This document shows, piece by piece, positions 11,720-22,821 of a stretch of DNA of 64,000 nucleotides (positions are counted from its first letter, which is position 1; the number at the start of each line of letters is the position of its first letter). The notes under the pieces were generated by a model. That model was not told where the DNA came from and did not search any database. It saw only the letters and a program-made list of their open reading frames with translations. The DNA comes from Vitellaria paradoxa (taxonomy: Eukaryota; Streptophyta; Magnoliopsida; Ericales; Sapotaceae). The DNA lies in the NCBI GenBank assembly GCA_019916065.1, contig CM034236.1, forward strand, positions 50,310,690-50,374,689. Reading direction: 5' to 3'. The translations under genes and the position numbers were made by a program.

Positions 11720-12798
11720 GAAACAGTATCGGTACTGTTTTGAAGATATCTCAAAATACTAATCAACTCCATGGATTTCTCTTGTCCAAAACTTATCATC
11801 TGCTTATAATTCATGGTGCTATTTTAAAAACAGTACCAGTACTGTTTTCAAAACAGTACCGATAAAACAGTACCGGTACTCTTTTGAATCGGTACTGTTT
11901 TCATACTGCCTAAAAAACATCAATCGATACATCATACAAACCAACGATACGAGCCAACATCATCATATTTTTTGAAACAGTACCGGTACTGTTTTGAAAA
12001 TAGCTCAAAACGCCAATCGACTCCATGGATTTCTCTTGCCCTTAAAACTCGTCATCTGCTTATAATTCATGGTGCTATTTTGAAAATAATACCGGTACTG
12101 TTTTGAAAACAGTACCGATAAAACAGTACCGGTACTGTTTTGGACCGGTACTGTTTTCATATTGCCTAAAAAACATCAATCGATACATAACAAAAACCAA
12201 CGATATGAGCCAATATCATCATATTTTTTAAAACAGTACCGGTACTATTTTGAAGATAGCTCAAAAAGCCAATCGGCCCTATGGATTTCTCTTGCCCTTA
12301 AAACCCGTCATCCGCTTATAATTCATGGTGCTGTTTTGAAAACAGTACCGATAAAACAGTACCGGTACTGTGTTGAAAACAGTACCGATAAAACAGTACC
12401 GGTACTGTTTTCATATTACGTAAAAAACATCAATCGATATATAACACAAACCAACCATACGAGTCAACATCATCATATTTTTTGAAACAGTACCGGTACT
12501 GTTTTGAAGATAGCTCAAAACGTTGATCGGCCCAATAGATTTCTCTTGCCCTTAAAACTCGTCATCCGCTTATAATTCATGGTACTGTTTTGAAAACAGT
12601 ACCGATAAAATAGTACCGGTACTGTGTTGAAAACAGTACCGATAAAACAGTACCGGTACTGTTTTGGACCGGTACTGTTTTCATACTGCCTAAAAAACAT
12701 CAATCGATACATAACATAAACCAACCATACGAGCCAACATCATCATATTTTTTGAAACAGTACCGGTACTGTTTTGAAAATAGCTCAAAACGCCAATT
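11720..12798. repeat. Tandem array of about 255-bp units rich in the palindrome CAGTACCGGTACTG
   Basis: Four units start at 11720, 11974, 12230 and 12484, with a partial unit at 12754 (spacings 254, 256, 254, 270). Each unit carries several copies or half-copies of the perfect palindrome CAGTACCGGTACTG, often extended by AAAA/TTTT, plus a variable spacer containing TGGATTTCTCTTGCCC and CATCAATCGATA. The 107-codon frame across it is simply translated repeat. Dense sub-terminal palindromes are known from CACTA-type transposons, but no ends or transposase are seen. Confidence 0.85.
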
Positions 12799-12799
12799 G

Positions 12800-13610
12800 G
12801 CAAAATCAATCCATGAAGAAGATAGGCCAAATAAGTTCTATCTTCTTAATATCTTCACGACTAAAACTGTAAATAATGAAACTGAAAATAAGGAAAGAAA
12901 AAAAAAACGGAAGAAGCGTGATTTTTGGTAAACATATCTTCACGTGATTCCTGGAATTCCTGGAAATAACTTGTGTAACTTTGTTATAGAAATAAAGTAT
13001 ATTATCGGTATATTAGAAACTATATTTAAAACAAACTCGTCAGACTCACTCAAAAGTGTGACTTAAATACAAAACTTTCTATATTAATGTGACTTAAAAG
13101 TAATACTTTTTTTTTGGGTGTGACTAATAATTTTAAAAGATTACAAAATATGACTTGGATACAATTTTCCGAAACTATAAGTATGGCCCATCCGTCCCAT
13201 GCAGGCCTAGTAATTCTTTCTGAATCCATTGTCATTAAAGTTCTGTCCGTCTGCCTCTGTTTTGGTTGGATGAGATGACCTATTAATGGCTTGGCAACAA
13301 AAGTATCTCCCCATGGCCCACCCACTTCAATCCAAATGCTATTTTATCCTTAACAAAAATTCATAAAAAAGTTAACATAAAATGATGTAGAATTATTGTA
13401 ATAAAAAATTATTTTCTATCAAAATAGTGTGTCAACTATATAATTATAATAAAAAATTATTTTAATGACTTATTCCTCTCAAAATTTATTGGCCTACAAA
13501 GTCGTTGCGGTCATTATAAAAATTTTACTCGCATAATATACAATATTATCATAGTTTTTAAACAAAAACATTCACCAAAATGAAATAATGTAATATATAT
13601 ATATATATAT
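12800..13610. other. Intergenic, no gene recognised
   Basis: A/T-rich. Sequence around 13040-13160 (AAGTGTGACTTAAATAC and similar) is roughly inverted relative to 11280-11345 (AAGTCATATCC, AAGTCACAC). This may mark the outer ends of the element that holds the tandem arrays. Confidence 0.4.
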
Positions 13611-14180
13611 ATTAATGAGGAGACATTCTCGAGCATCGAACAGCCGTCCTGAGAAGTCCCGACCATAACACATCCCCAGTCGGGAGCGTCCTGGTTGGGG
13701 TACTCTGCTCGGATGATTCGCGATTGTCTACATCCTAGATGAGGTCCCGAGTCAGCATAGATGACAAGGAAGACCCCGGAGGATCGCAACATATTTCAGT
13801 AAGGCAACTAGCGAGGTTGTCGGCTCGAATCCAGTAACTTATAGCAAATGAAAAATAACTGACAACCATATACTAAACGAGGAAATCACCGGGTACGCCC
13901 CGCATCCGCATATGGGAAGATATTTTCCTCCATGATTCTCGCCATTCCTATCAAGGTTGTATCCTGCACCCACACTGTGCCTAAGTCAATATAAAAGGGG
14001 ATCTCTGCCACTTCCAAAAGGGATGCCAATTTCTACTAAGTTGAAATTTTACCAAAATTGTTAGAGAATTCTTTGTTAACTTGATGGTCGGATGTTTTTT
14101 TGGTAAGACATAACATCGGTGTTCTCAGACAGATTCAATCGATTCATCCTCTAATCTGGTCGTGATGAACAAATTTACTG
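13610..14180 (+). mobile_element. LTR-retrotransposon fragment (decayed, probably LTR)
   Basis: GC-richer block with a TATA-like AATATAAAAGGGG at about 13990 followed by a leader and an ACTTGATGGTCGGATGTTTT phrase. The latter resembles the ACTTGAGCGTCGGAG phrase I remember from Ty3/Gypsy LTRs. No gag/pol frame, clean TG...CA ends or target duplication seen. Confidence 0.45.
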
Positions 14181-14211
<31 letters not shown>

Positions 14212-14435
14212 CACGCGCGCAAGAAATCAAATACCCATTTGTACTGCTGTTCTCTTATCCTCCATGCTCAGACAAATGCAGGAACTAGATTCCATCGACA
14301 TCGATCTCACCCCAATCCATTAACGTAAGAGCATATCCATTAGTTAAACTAGTCGCATGGTCTCCCAAGTTCTTTCAAGCACGGTTGTCATGCTAACAAA
14401 CAAATAGTGTTACTATTAACCGCAGGCCTCGTTCA

Positions 14436-14595
14436 GGCATGTTTGGTATGTCAAAAAAAAAAAAAAAAATTAAAATCCACCAAATCTCATTAAAATTCAT
14501 CGATATCTTCTAATTAAATTTCGTCACATATCACTTTTATATTAAATCTTTATATTTTTATTACCTTTTTTTTTTTTTCAACCAAACACCCCCGA
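14436..14595. mobile_element. MITE-like element
   Basis: Ends GGCATGTTTGGTATGTC and CAACCAAACACCCCC are inverted, enclosing about 150 bp of A/T-rich sequence. No clear target duplication. Confidence 0.4.
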
Positions 14596-14924
14596 CCTCT
14601 CGACAAAAGTATCACACGTAACAAGGAGATCAAAAAAGCCGGCTTGTGATGAGCAGTTTCAATCCATTCATATCTATTGTTAAGTTTGGCAATTAAATAA
14701 GTATGTTTTTTGTATTAATGAAATAAATTGTAAAAAAATAATAAAAAAATTCATTTTTTTTAAACTCGACGTGATTTCTTTTTCTATATAAGTATTTAAA
14801 AAATATAAATAATATGTTTAAAAATTACCAAAAAAATCACAATTTAATAAAAGAAAGTTAAAAAAAAAAAGAGTTGCAAATAAAAGTCAAGCTTCTTTGT
14901 ATATTGCCAAAGCTGACAGGGTTA

Positions 14925-16525
14925 CTAAACAACATTAATGTTAGAATTAACGTGGCGAAGAATAACAGGGATTGCAACATCAGGGGAGCTCAGCTGGGGG
15001 AGGTGACCCTCGGTTGGCATGACCTCGACGATGGACTCGGAACCCAGGTTCCGGTGGGGGTACTCGAAGACGGTCACCGGCACGGCCATGTCCTTCATGC
15101 TGTGTATGATGTGGCAAGGCACCGTCACGTGGGGAAGTATAGACCTCATGTCGCTTTGGAATATGGCCCGGACCACTCTCAGTGCGATGTCCGGTCTCAT
15201 GTTGAACAACGTCCGGCTGAACTCCTGGACCGCCACCAAGTCCACGTCGCCGCCCACCACCAGCGGCGCGAACCCGGAGCACCACGCCTTGTAATTTGAT
15301 GGTATTGCCTCGAATAGTTGATCCACTTCTTCTTGCTCAAACCCTCCGCAGTAGTCCTCATCGCTCAAAAACCTTAACAAATTCAATAGATTAATTAAAA
15401 ACAATTGCTTTGAGAAAACTCCGAATAGGACTAAAATAATGGCAATTTATTCAAATTTTGGGAGCGCTTTTTTATTAGTGCTTTTATAAAAAAAAAAAAA
15501 AAATAGCCAAGAATGATGCAGTATTCGTATTATTGTAATAAAAATATAATATGATACGTTGTTTATTTTAAATTGATAAGTCTATAATATCACTTCATTC
15601 AAGTATAAAGCTTTGAAAAAAAATATCATAAAAATTGTTGTTGTAGTAAAAGAAAAATAATGATAAAATTATAATTAAAATAGATTTGTATAAGATTATT
15701 ATTTTCAAGCGATATGCTCATAAACATTTCATCTAATCATTCTATCTATATGGACAAATATCCTTAATTGTACAGCATTAATAAAAAAATATTATACAAC
15801 ATATTTTTAAATATGAATATGATTGATAATTTATGATTGAATAATGATATTTATGTCATGATTTGTCACTTCAACTTGTTTTCAAAATAATATAACAGCT
15901 TATTTATTTATTTATTATTTAAAAAAAAAATTATTTATATATTTTTTATTATAAAATCGACATATTCACATCATTCTGAAAAATAAAATAAAATCCAGGG
16001 AATATCATTTTTCTATACCGGCCATTGTTTCAACAGCTAATATATCATTATCGCGCCAGTTGTTTTATTTAACACAAATTCTAATAAATATATATATATA
16101 TATATATACCGACAATTAACACATCATTTTTCCTCACTACACACGATTACGCCTTACCTAGGAGAAGGCGTGATCATGACGAGCTTGTGAAAGAAATCGG
16201 GGCGGATGACGGAGGCGAGAATGCCGGACATGGCGGACAAAGAATGGCCGACAAATATGCAGGATTGGACTCCGAGCTCGACCAGTGTGGCTAGCACATC
16301 CAACGCGTAGCCTTCGAGAGTGGAGTAACGCTCGAAGTCGAAGAAGTCGGGGTTGGTGGTTCCGGCACCCCTGTTGTCGAAGAGGATGACTCGGTACTCG
16401 TTCACGAGGTGAGGCACGAGGTGCCTCCACACCGACTGGTTCGTGCCGAATCCGTGAGCCAATACCACCGTCTTCTCGCCGGAGCCCAACACCTTCACGT
16501 TGTGAGCTTCTTCAACTACCCCCAT
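14925..16525 (-). CDS. KAI2: KAI2-like alpha/beta hydrolase, divergent copy B
   Basis: Exons 16525-16158 and 15372-14925 give 271 aa. Donor CCTAG/GTAAGG and acceptor GTTAAG/G are canonical, at the same codon position (Arg123) as in copy A. The catalytic triad is intact: Ser95 in GHSLSA, Asp217 in SMKDMAVP, His246 in [10 protein letters not shown]. Compared with copy A and with typical KAI2 it changes several ligand-pocket or lid positions: V96L (directly after the catalytic Ser), Y124F, A161V, G/A190V and L218M. It also has M52R, D29N and R188 in place of Ser. The frame is fully open, so this reads as a working paralogue with altered ligand preference rather than a relic. It lies 11.6 kb upstream of copy A on the same strand, consistent with tandem duplication. 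D14 identity is excluded because KAI2-type motifs are retained throughout. The substrate is unknown. Confidence 0.92.
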
Positions 16526-18524
16526 AATTCTATAAAGTGGATGTCTTGTTTCTTGATTTTGCCTGGCTGGTTGTTTTGTTCGCGTCTAAGTTTTTTTTTT
16601 TTTTTTTCTTTTGACGCTCTCTCTGTTGCCGCTTTTAAATGGTTTGAGTGCCGGTGGTGGAAAGATTAAGATTTGACCTTTGGGAGATAAATTGTCTCTT
16701 GGCTCTTTGAAGGTCTGAAAGATTGCAACTTTGAATTGAAGAAGAGAATGGTTGAGGATGTTGTGGGTTTTGAGTGGGTGAGGGGAGAGAGGCCTTTGTC
16801 TCGATGAGGATCTGCCGACCCATCATGTGACGGCACACCCTGTCACCGCCGGGGAAAAAGAACCCGCTGCTTACGCTTCACGGCATTCTTTGGGCTCTTC
16901 TCAATATTTTTATGTAGCATTTGCATGATCGATTTTTAGAAAAAGTAAAGTGTAAATTGGACACGTAATAAAATTTACTTGAAAAAGAAATTGTAAAAAA
17001 ATTTGTAGAAGTTGAAAATTTTTTTTAAGTGTCTTTTTAATAAGTCAAATACTCTCTAATACGTGATTAATTTTATAAATTTTTTATTTTAAATTAATAA
17101 ACTTATACTTAACCATCAAATTATTTGATAGTCATGGAATATGTGTTCCAGGACACCACGATCATGCCACCTAATTCTATTTCAATGGATCCAATGCACC
17201 TCTCTATTATTTATTATTTCAATGGGTTTCACGGACACTGAACAAACACAGAACTATTCATAGCACCTCTCTATTATTTATTCATAACGCTACTCTATTA
17301 TTTTATATGTATACATAATGTATTTATGTATATTACTAGGCATTAACATATATTCTCATCAATAATTTCATTACTTTGTTGCTATCAACGAATTTGGTAC
17401 AACACTACTTAATGATGAACTGAGGAAAATTAGGTAGAACACAAAATAGATAGCATGAAATTAAAATTCTCGGGACATCGATCACCATGAATTGGGTGAA
17501 TTTCACATTTAAATTGATTGATAATTTTTGAATTGGACATATCTTGAAAAAGAATCTGGGCCCTTGGTTCAGGATGTTGAATCAAGTCCCAGAAAATTTC
17601 GGATCCCCCCGCCCAAAAAAAGAGAGAGAAAACTGACATGTTTTCATTTCTTTTTTTTTTTTTCAAACTCTTGAACTCCTCTCTCAATTTCAGATGGAGA
17701 GAGCTTGGCAGAGTTCCTTACAAAGGCTATACATGCAGGAATTGCTGTCAACTGGGTCATAGTTTCCGTTGAAATCTTTGGGTGATACCACGACGAAGCA
17801 AACCGCATGACATTTCATGACTATTATTCCCTCCCCTCGCCCCGGATTGCTGACTATTATTTATCTTTTTTCCAAGTCTACTTGTTGAGATCAAATAAGC
17901 AAGAGAAATCACGATTACAGTTATATATATATATATACACACACACACACTATTATTACATAAAGTAAACATTAAGAATATTAGTGAAATTTAAAAATTA
18001 ATAAAATTTCAGTTTTGGTGGATTTTTTTTTTTAGTTTTCTGAAATACCTTTCAATCTCTCGTCAAATTCAAATTTTAAAATTTTTAAAAATTACCCCTA
18101 ATTAAGTCATTTTATGAATCTTAAAATTTTAACCACCATATTATTTTATTTTTATATTCCTAATCAAATTACATAAATAAAGTGGTAACCCCATATATAT
18201 ATATATATATATATATTGTGTGTGTGCGCGCGCGTACATACTTCTAGTTAAAAAAAAAAAAAAGATAACGAATTTAGAGTAATAAATATGAAAACCCTTG
18301 CAAGAACAAAAATAAGGTCAAATCCCAAGCAGGGAATAAAGAATTTTTTTTTTTTTTTGGGGTGAAATACAGCCGCTTCCATTTTTCATCCTCATTCTTC
18401 AGAAGGTTATGTACAACAGCCGTTCATCAAACAACATCCTTTGCTTTAATTATAATTCCACATATTACCTGTCCATATGTACAGGGCAGAACAGAGTGCC
18501 AACTGCCAAGGGACTACCGGCTGA
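16526..18524. other. Intergenic between KAI2 copy B and PP2C
   Basis: The 5' flank of KAI2 copy B has a poly-T run at about 16590-16607. The rest is A/T-rich with (AT)n and (AC)n runs near 17919-17950 and 18194-18235. I see no gene; the short frames (17430-17687, 17757-17972) are not convincing. Confidence 0.5.
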
Positions 18525-21500
18525 TTACGGAGAAATCTGAGGTGAACAATTGTCTGCTTCGTCCGAATTCAGTGAGAAAATGTCAACTGGTGTGCTAGTG
18601 CAATCAACCATTCGGTAATCCTTGGCCTTACCATTTGGGGAGCCTTGTCGACGATCAAGGTATATCACAATCACCGTGATATCATCATGGAAATGCCGCC
18701 TAATTCTCTTTCTAATTCTTTTCATGTCCTCGTAGCTCATTTCTCGCTTCCTCGCTGCCTCTTGGACAGCTGCCCTAACCAACCTCTTCGCTATTCCCTG
18801 CACAAAGTGCAGAGGGTAAAAAACAAGAAGACCATCATTATATCATCGCGAACAATATGAATCAGGAAAATATATATTCTACCAGAAAATTTTTGGTAAA
18901 TTTTTCAACCAAAATGATGTGTCAGTAGTAATCTTATAACTGTAGAACACTTTAATGGGTTAAACATTTTGAAATTATAGATTCACAATACCTCTATATC
19001 ATTCTGGTTGATATTCCCAGTTACCTTTTATGGTAGTACAACATTGCTCACGTGAGAACTACAGATTAACAATATAACTCTTGATGGACAGAGAGAATAA
19101 TAAGAGTGAGGGCAGGGCTTACGATTCTTGGATTTTTGGTGACAATGTCAACAGCCTCGTCATCGCTCAGTTGCTCCCAGAGGCCATCTGATGCAAATAT
19201 CAAGAATAAGTCTTGTGGGGTTAACTTTCTAATCAATATAGAAGGCTCTGCTGACATTACAGCTCTTTTTAAAGGAATGGGTATTCCAAATTGCTGGAAA
19301 AGGGGGTCTCTGCTGAACTCGGGTTTCTTCAAATAAATATCTCCAATTGATCTGGACACCTAATAGGGGAAAATAAATAAAACAAAGATCAGAAAAATCT
19401 TTGACAGATGCAACAATATTAATTACAAGCGTCAACTCTGTGGAGTAAACTGGCAGCTATCAGTTTCAAAAAACAATATTAATTACAAGCGTCAACTCTG
19501 TGGAGTAAACTGGCAGCTATCAGTTTCAAAAAACAATATTAATTACAAGCGTCAACTCTGTGGAGTAAACTGGCAGCTGTCAGTTTCAAAAGTAAATAAA
19601 TAAAACCAACTAGTATTTATTAGAAGTTTTTCCTTCACAGCAGATATAACGCAACCTTGCTAAGTCAAATTCAATGATCAAGAGATTAAAACCATTACAG
19701 CCACATTCTAAATGTAATTTCCGCTGTAGAACACTTGTAGTCTAGCTCTCTTAAACCAGAGAAAAAAATTGCGCGTCTCATGATTTGTCAGGCCAATAAA
19801 CACATCACACTTTATACTATTAATGAAAGAGCACTAGTATAAGAACAGAACCTCTTGTTTACAGATAAGAAAGGATTATAGCTTTTCTGATGTGTTATAC
19901 ACACAGATATAAACATATTGTGTTTTATTTTTCTTGGGCAGGGGGAACATAAACAACAAGGTTCTTGTTCTATGATAGCACTTCACTAAGGAAAAGGGGG
20001 GGGGGTTGTACTACAACAGTACTAAATAGGCTAATCAAAGTAAAGAAGTGAAAATGCATTCAAAAAATTGGCAGACCGCAGGATGCATTGGTTCTATTTA
20101 CAGTAAAGAGAAGGAAATTCAAATAACAAAAGTCTATTTGTGGAAAACCAATATTCATAGATAGATGTTGAGATCAAAAGGCATAAACTTCGCCGCTAAT
20201 GCATGTGGATTTATACCGATCAAAAATCCAGAAGGGAGTAGGGGGACTTCCACCTTTAAGTTCAAACTAGCTGAAAGGCCTTGAGCTTAATCCAGAAGTG
20301 AAATTAAACATCCATTGAGAATATAAGAGTTAAGCATCATGCTGAATCACAAATTACAGTAATGATTGTTTTCAATGTATTAACGAAACCAGAGTTTCGT
20401 ACTAGTTTTGAACAGTTTTAACAGGCCAAGAGGACTAAGCAAAAAACTAATTAACCATTCACAGCAGACCAAAGTCATTTGAATTGCAATCCTGGAAGCA
20501 AACAGAGTAAGCAAAACCCACAAAAGAAGATCACATTTCTCTGCATGAATTTAATGGAAGTATCATTGCGGATCTCTACGCGCTTCCCACCAAGATTTAT
20601 CATTATTATTATTGCAACTAGCTTCAATTACAACTCATCTTTGATAGTTATTTTTTATTTTGATAAACAAAATTATTGTATCAAGATTATGAAGGCGATG
20701 TTGCCCAACAAAACCAAAAAGTCTATACAAAACCCTATCCCTCCATACTATCTACAAAATCCAAGAACTGCCCTGAATGAGGGTCAACTTTGACCAAAAG
20801 GCAGCTGTACAAAATGGACCAATATAAAGAAATCTTCAGTCTATACAAAGGTCTTCCATAACCTTAACCATCCACATTATGTACAAAAGCTACAAACTGT
20901 CCTAGCTGAGGCCAGAAGGCAGCTATACAAAATGGACAAAAAAGTACTCTTCAATTTATTCAAAAGTCTCTCACAACCTTGGAGAGACCTTCTATTTCTT
21001 TCACTACAAATCAACAAACTCAAGCAAAAATGCACCAACTTCCAGGTTTACCCTCTCCTTTTCTCAACCTAGAGCTCCCCACCAACTATACACTTGCCCT
21101 CGAACCCCTGGAGGACATACCCAAGGCATCCCCAAGATAGAAAGCACCAAAGACAAAAATTCGCTTTAGTTGATTAATTCTATAAAAAAAAAAAAGTATA
21201 CTAAATAATCAAATTAGAACACAAATCAATGACCAATATAGAATATAATTGATTGAAGATGTTCAGCAATGGTAATTCAGTATTGTGATTGTTGTGTGCA
21301 TCCTGACAAGATTTATTCGTATTATGATTGCAACAAGCTACAATTGCAACTCACATCGATTGTTGATAAATAAATTTACCAAAATGAACTCAATAGCATA
21401 ATTTACTAAAGACGTTCCATCATAGAAATTTAGTATAACATGCAAAAGCAAGCTATAATTGATACCTGAATTATTCCCTTAAGTCGCCAAACTCCACGGG

Positions 21501-22737
21501 TATACACCACAATGTGGGAATCATCTGGATGAAGCGCCTCAACTTCCTTCCTCACCTCCTCAACCCCAACATTATGGTCTGTTGATAAGCGCTCTGCCAC
21601 CACTGTGATGGAGTTACTTGTCTGCCTGCCCAATACCCTTCGGCCAAGCACTGCCCTAGAATCCCCAAGATTTGCCACATACAACATATCATCTGAAATC
21701 GCCCCAACAAGGCAACAAGATCCGACAGAAGCAAGTTGAGGGCGAGCTAGCCATGATCGCTTCACCAAATGCAAAAATTCCTCTTCAGTGGCATCAAATG
21801 CCATCCTCATTACATCTGCAGACAATCCTCCTCGTTCTGATGCAAACTCTGTGAAATCAAAATTGACAAACCCCCAAAAAATCAATTTTTTTTTTTATTC
21901 TTGATTAGTTAAATAATAATAATAATAAGGAAAGGTGTTGGATCAAGAATTTATCAAAGGAAACTAAAGGGGATTCAAAATTATTTGTCATGCTTGGTTT
22001 TTAGAGGAAAATAGAAGGGAAACACGTGGAATTTGAAAAATTAAAAATAATTAAATTAAAAAAACTAATTTATTGACAAATTCCTTCTATTTTCATATAT
22101 TTTGTAATCCACTCAAATCATATGAAATTCTATGTTTCTTTTCCCATTTTTTTTCCTCCCATTTTCTTCTCCTTTTCCCTTCCCTTTACTTTGCCCTTAC
22201 CAAATTCTCAATCCAAACACACCCTAAAAATTTTCTCTGTTTTTTCAGCAATCATCCATCTGGTTACCGAGAAAGTGTCAGAACGAACTAGCAACAAAAC
22301 CTAGCATCTTACACATATTTCAATCCTCAATCTCTAATCTCTTAGTCTATCTAATCTATAACTGAATCAAAAATAATAAGGAAAATGACAAACATCGAAT
22401 GCATGCATGGATACAATAAAAAAAAGAAAAAAAGAAATAAAAAAAAAAAACGAAATGGAAGCCAAGGGTTAAGAAAGGTACCATTGAGGTAAGAGAAGAG
22501 GTGGCTTTTGATGAACCGAGACGCTTCGGGGCCACCGTGACCGTCATAAACGCCGACGTAGGTAGCGGAGGGGGAGGTAAAAACTTGGCCCTGATCTTCA
22601 AGTGAAGAATTAGCTTGAACGACTGCGATCGAATAGTCACCACATGCGTGCGTCTTCAAGTCCATGTGCCACAGAAGCCCATCGTCGCCGCCACGGCCAA
22701 AGCATCGCTCGATCGGCCTGTAACACGACTCCAACAT
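18525..22737 (-). CDS. Protein phosphatase 2C, clade D (At4g33920/PP2C63-like)
   Basis: Four exons: 22737-22482, 21848-21466, 19359-19123, 18797-18525; 382 aa. Donors AATG/GTACCT, CAG/GTATC, ATC/GTAAGC and acceptors CACAG, TTAG, TGCAG are all canonical. This is a Mg/Mn-dependent Ser/Thr phosphatase. PP2C hallmarks: [12 protein letters not shown] with metal ligand Asp65, VGSCCLVG near 127, GDSRAVLG near 148, SRSIGD near 215, FASDGLW with Asp271, and [13 protein letters not shown] with Asp330/331. The start matches the family N-terminus ([12 protein letters not shown]), and the C-terminal [11 protein letters not shown] resembles the tail of Arabidopsis At4g33920. Clade-D PP2Cs dephosphorylate plasma-membrane H+-ATPases and are inhibited by SAUR proteins in auxin-driven growth; that role is inherited from the family, not shown here. 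Intron 2 (2.1 kb) holds repeats. The 5' leader contains (GA)n runs. Confidence 0.95.
19412..19591. repeat. 60-bp minisatellite, three copies, in PP2C intron 2
   Basis: Three head-to-tail copies of a 60-bp unit beginning AACAATATTAATTACAAGCG at 19412, 19472 and 19532. Copies 1 and 2 are identical; copy 3 has A to G at 19579. The array starts about 50 bp inside the intron, close to the exon 3 acceptor. Confidence 0.95.
20591..21366. repeat. Repeat block in PP2C intron 2 flanked by about 60-bp direct repeats
   Basis: The flanks 20591-20650 and 21307-21366 are similar direct repeats (CAAGATTTAT..., GCAACTAGCTTCAATT against GCAACAAGCTACAATT). Between them, a unit of about 118 bp beginning GTCTATACAAA occurs at 20721 and 20839, with AGGCAGCTGTACAAAATGGA / AGGCAGCTATACAAAATGGA in each. 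TTTTGATAAACAAAATTATT at about 20658 resembles the 3' end of dicot non-LTR elements. It is probably a retroelement relic. Confidence 0.5.
21929..22224. mobile_element. Tourist-like MITE, 296 bp, in PP2C intron 1
   Basis: Ends GGTGTTGGATCAAGAATTT and AAATTCTCAATCCAAACACA are inverted copies, with TAA at 21926-21928 and 22225-22227. It lies entirely within intron 1 and leaves the splice sites intact. Confidence 0.6.
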
Positions 22738-22759
22738 CTTCTTCTTCCTCCTCCTCTAT

Positions 22760-22821
22760 ACTCTCTCTCTCTCTATAAAATGTCGCTGTCACTCTATCTC
22801 TCTCTCTCTCTCTCTCTGTGA
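22760..22821. repeat. (CT)n tracts in the PP2C 5' leader
   Basis: Two CT runs on the plus strand (GA on the coding strand), about 25-85 bp upstream of the PP2C ATG. GA-rich leaders are common in plant genes and can bind BBR/BPC factors; a role here is inference. Confidence 0.7.

Noticed and set aside
12162..12485. 107-codon open frame
   Set aside because: It is translated palindrome-array repeat (recurring QYRY and VPVLF words) with no independent coding signal.
14874..15299. 141-codon plus-strand frame over KAI2 copy B
   Set aside because: Antisense shadow of exon 2; the minus-strand frame matches KAI2 residue by residue.
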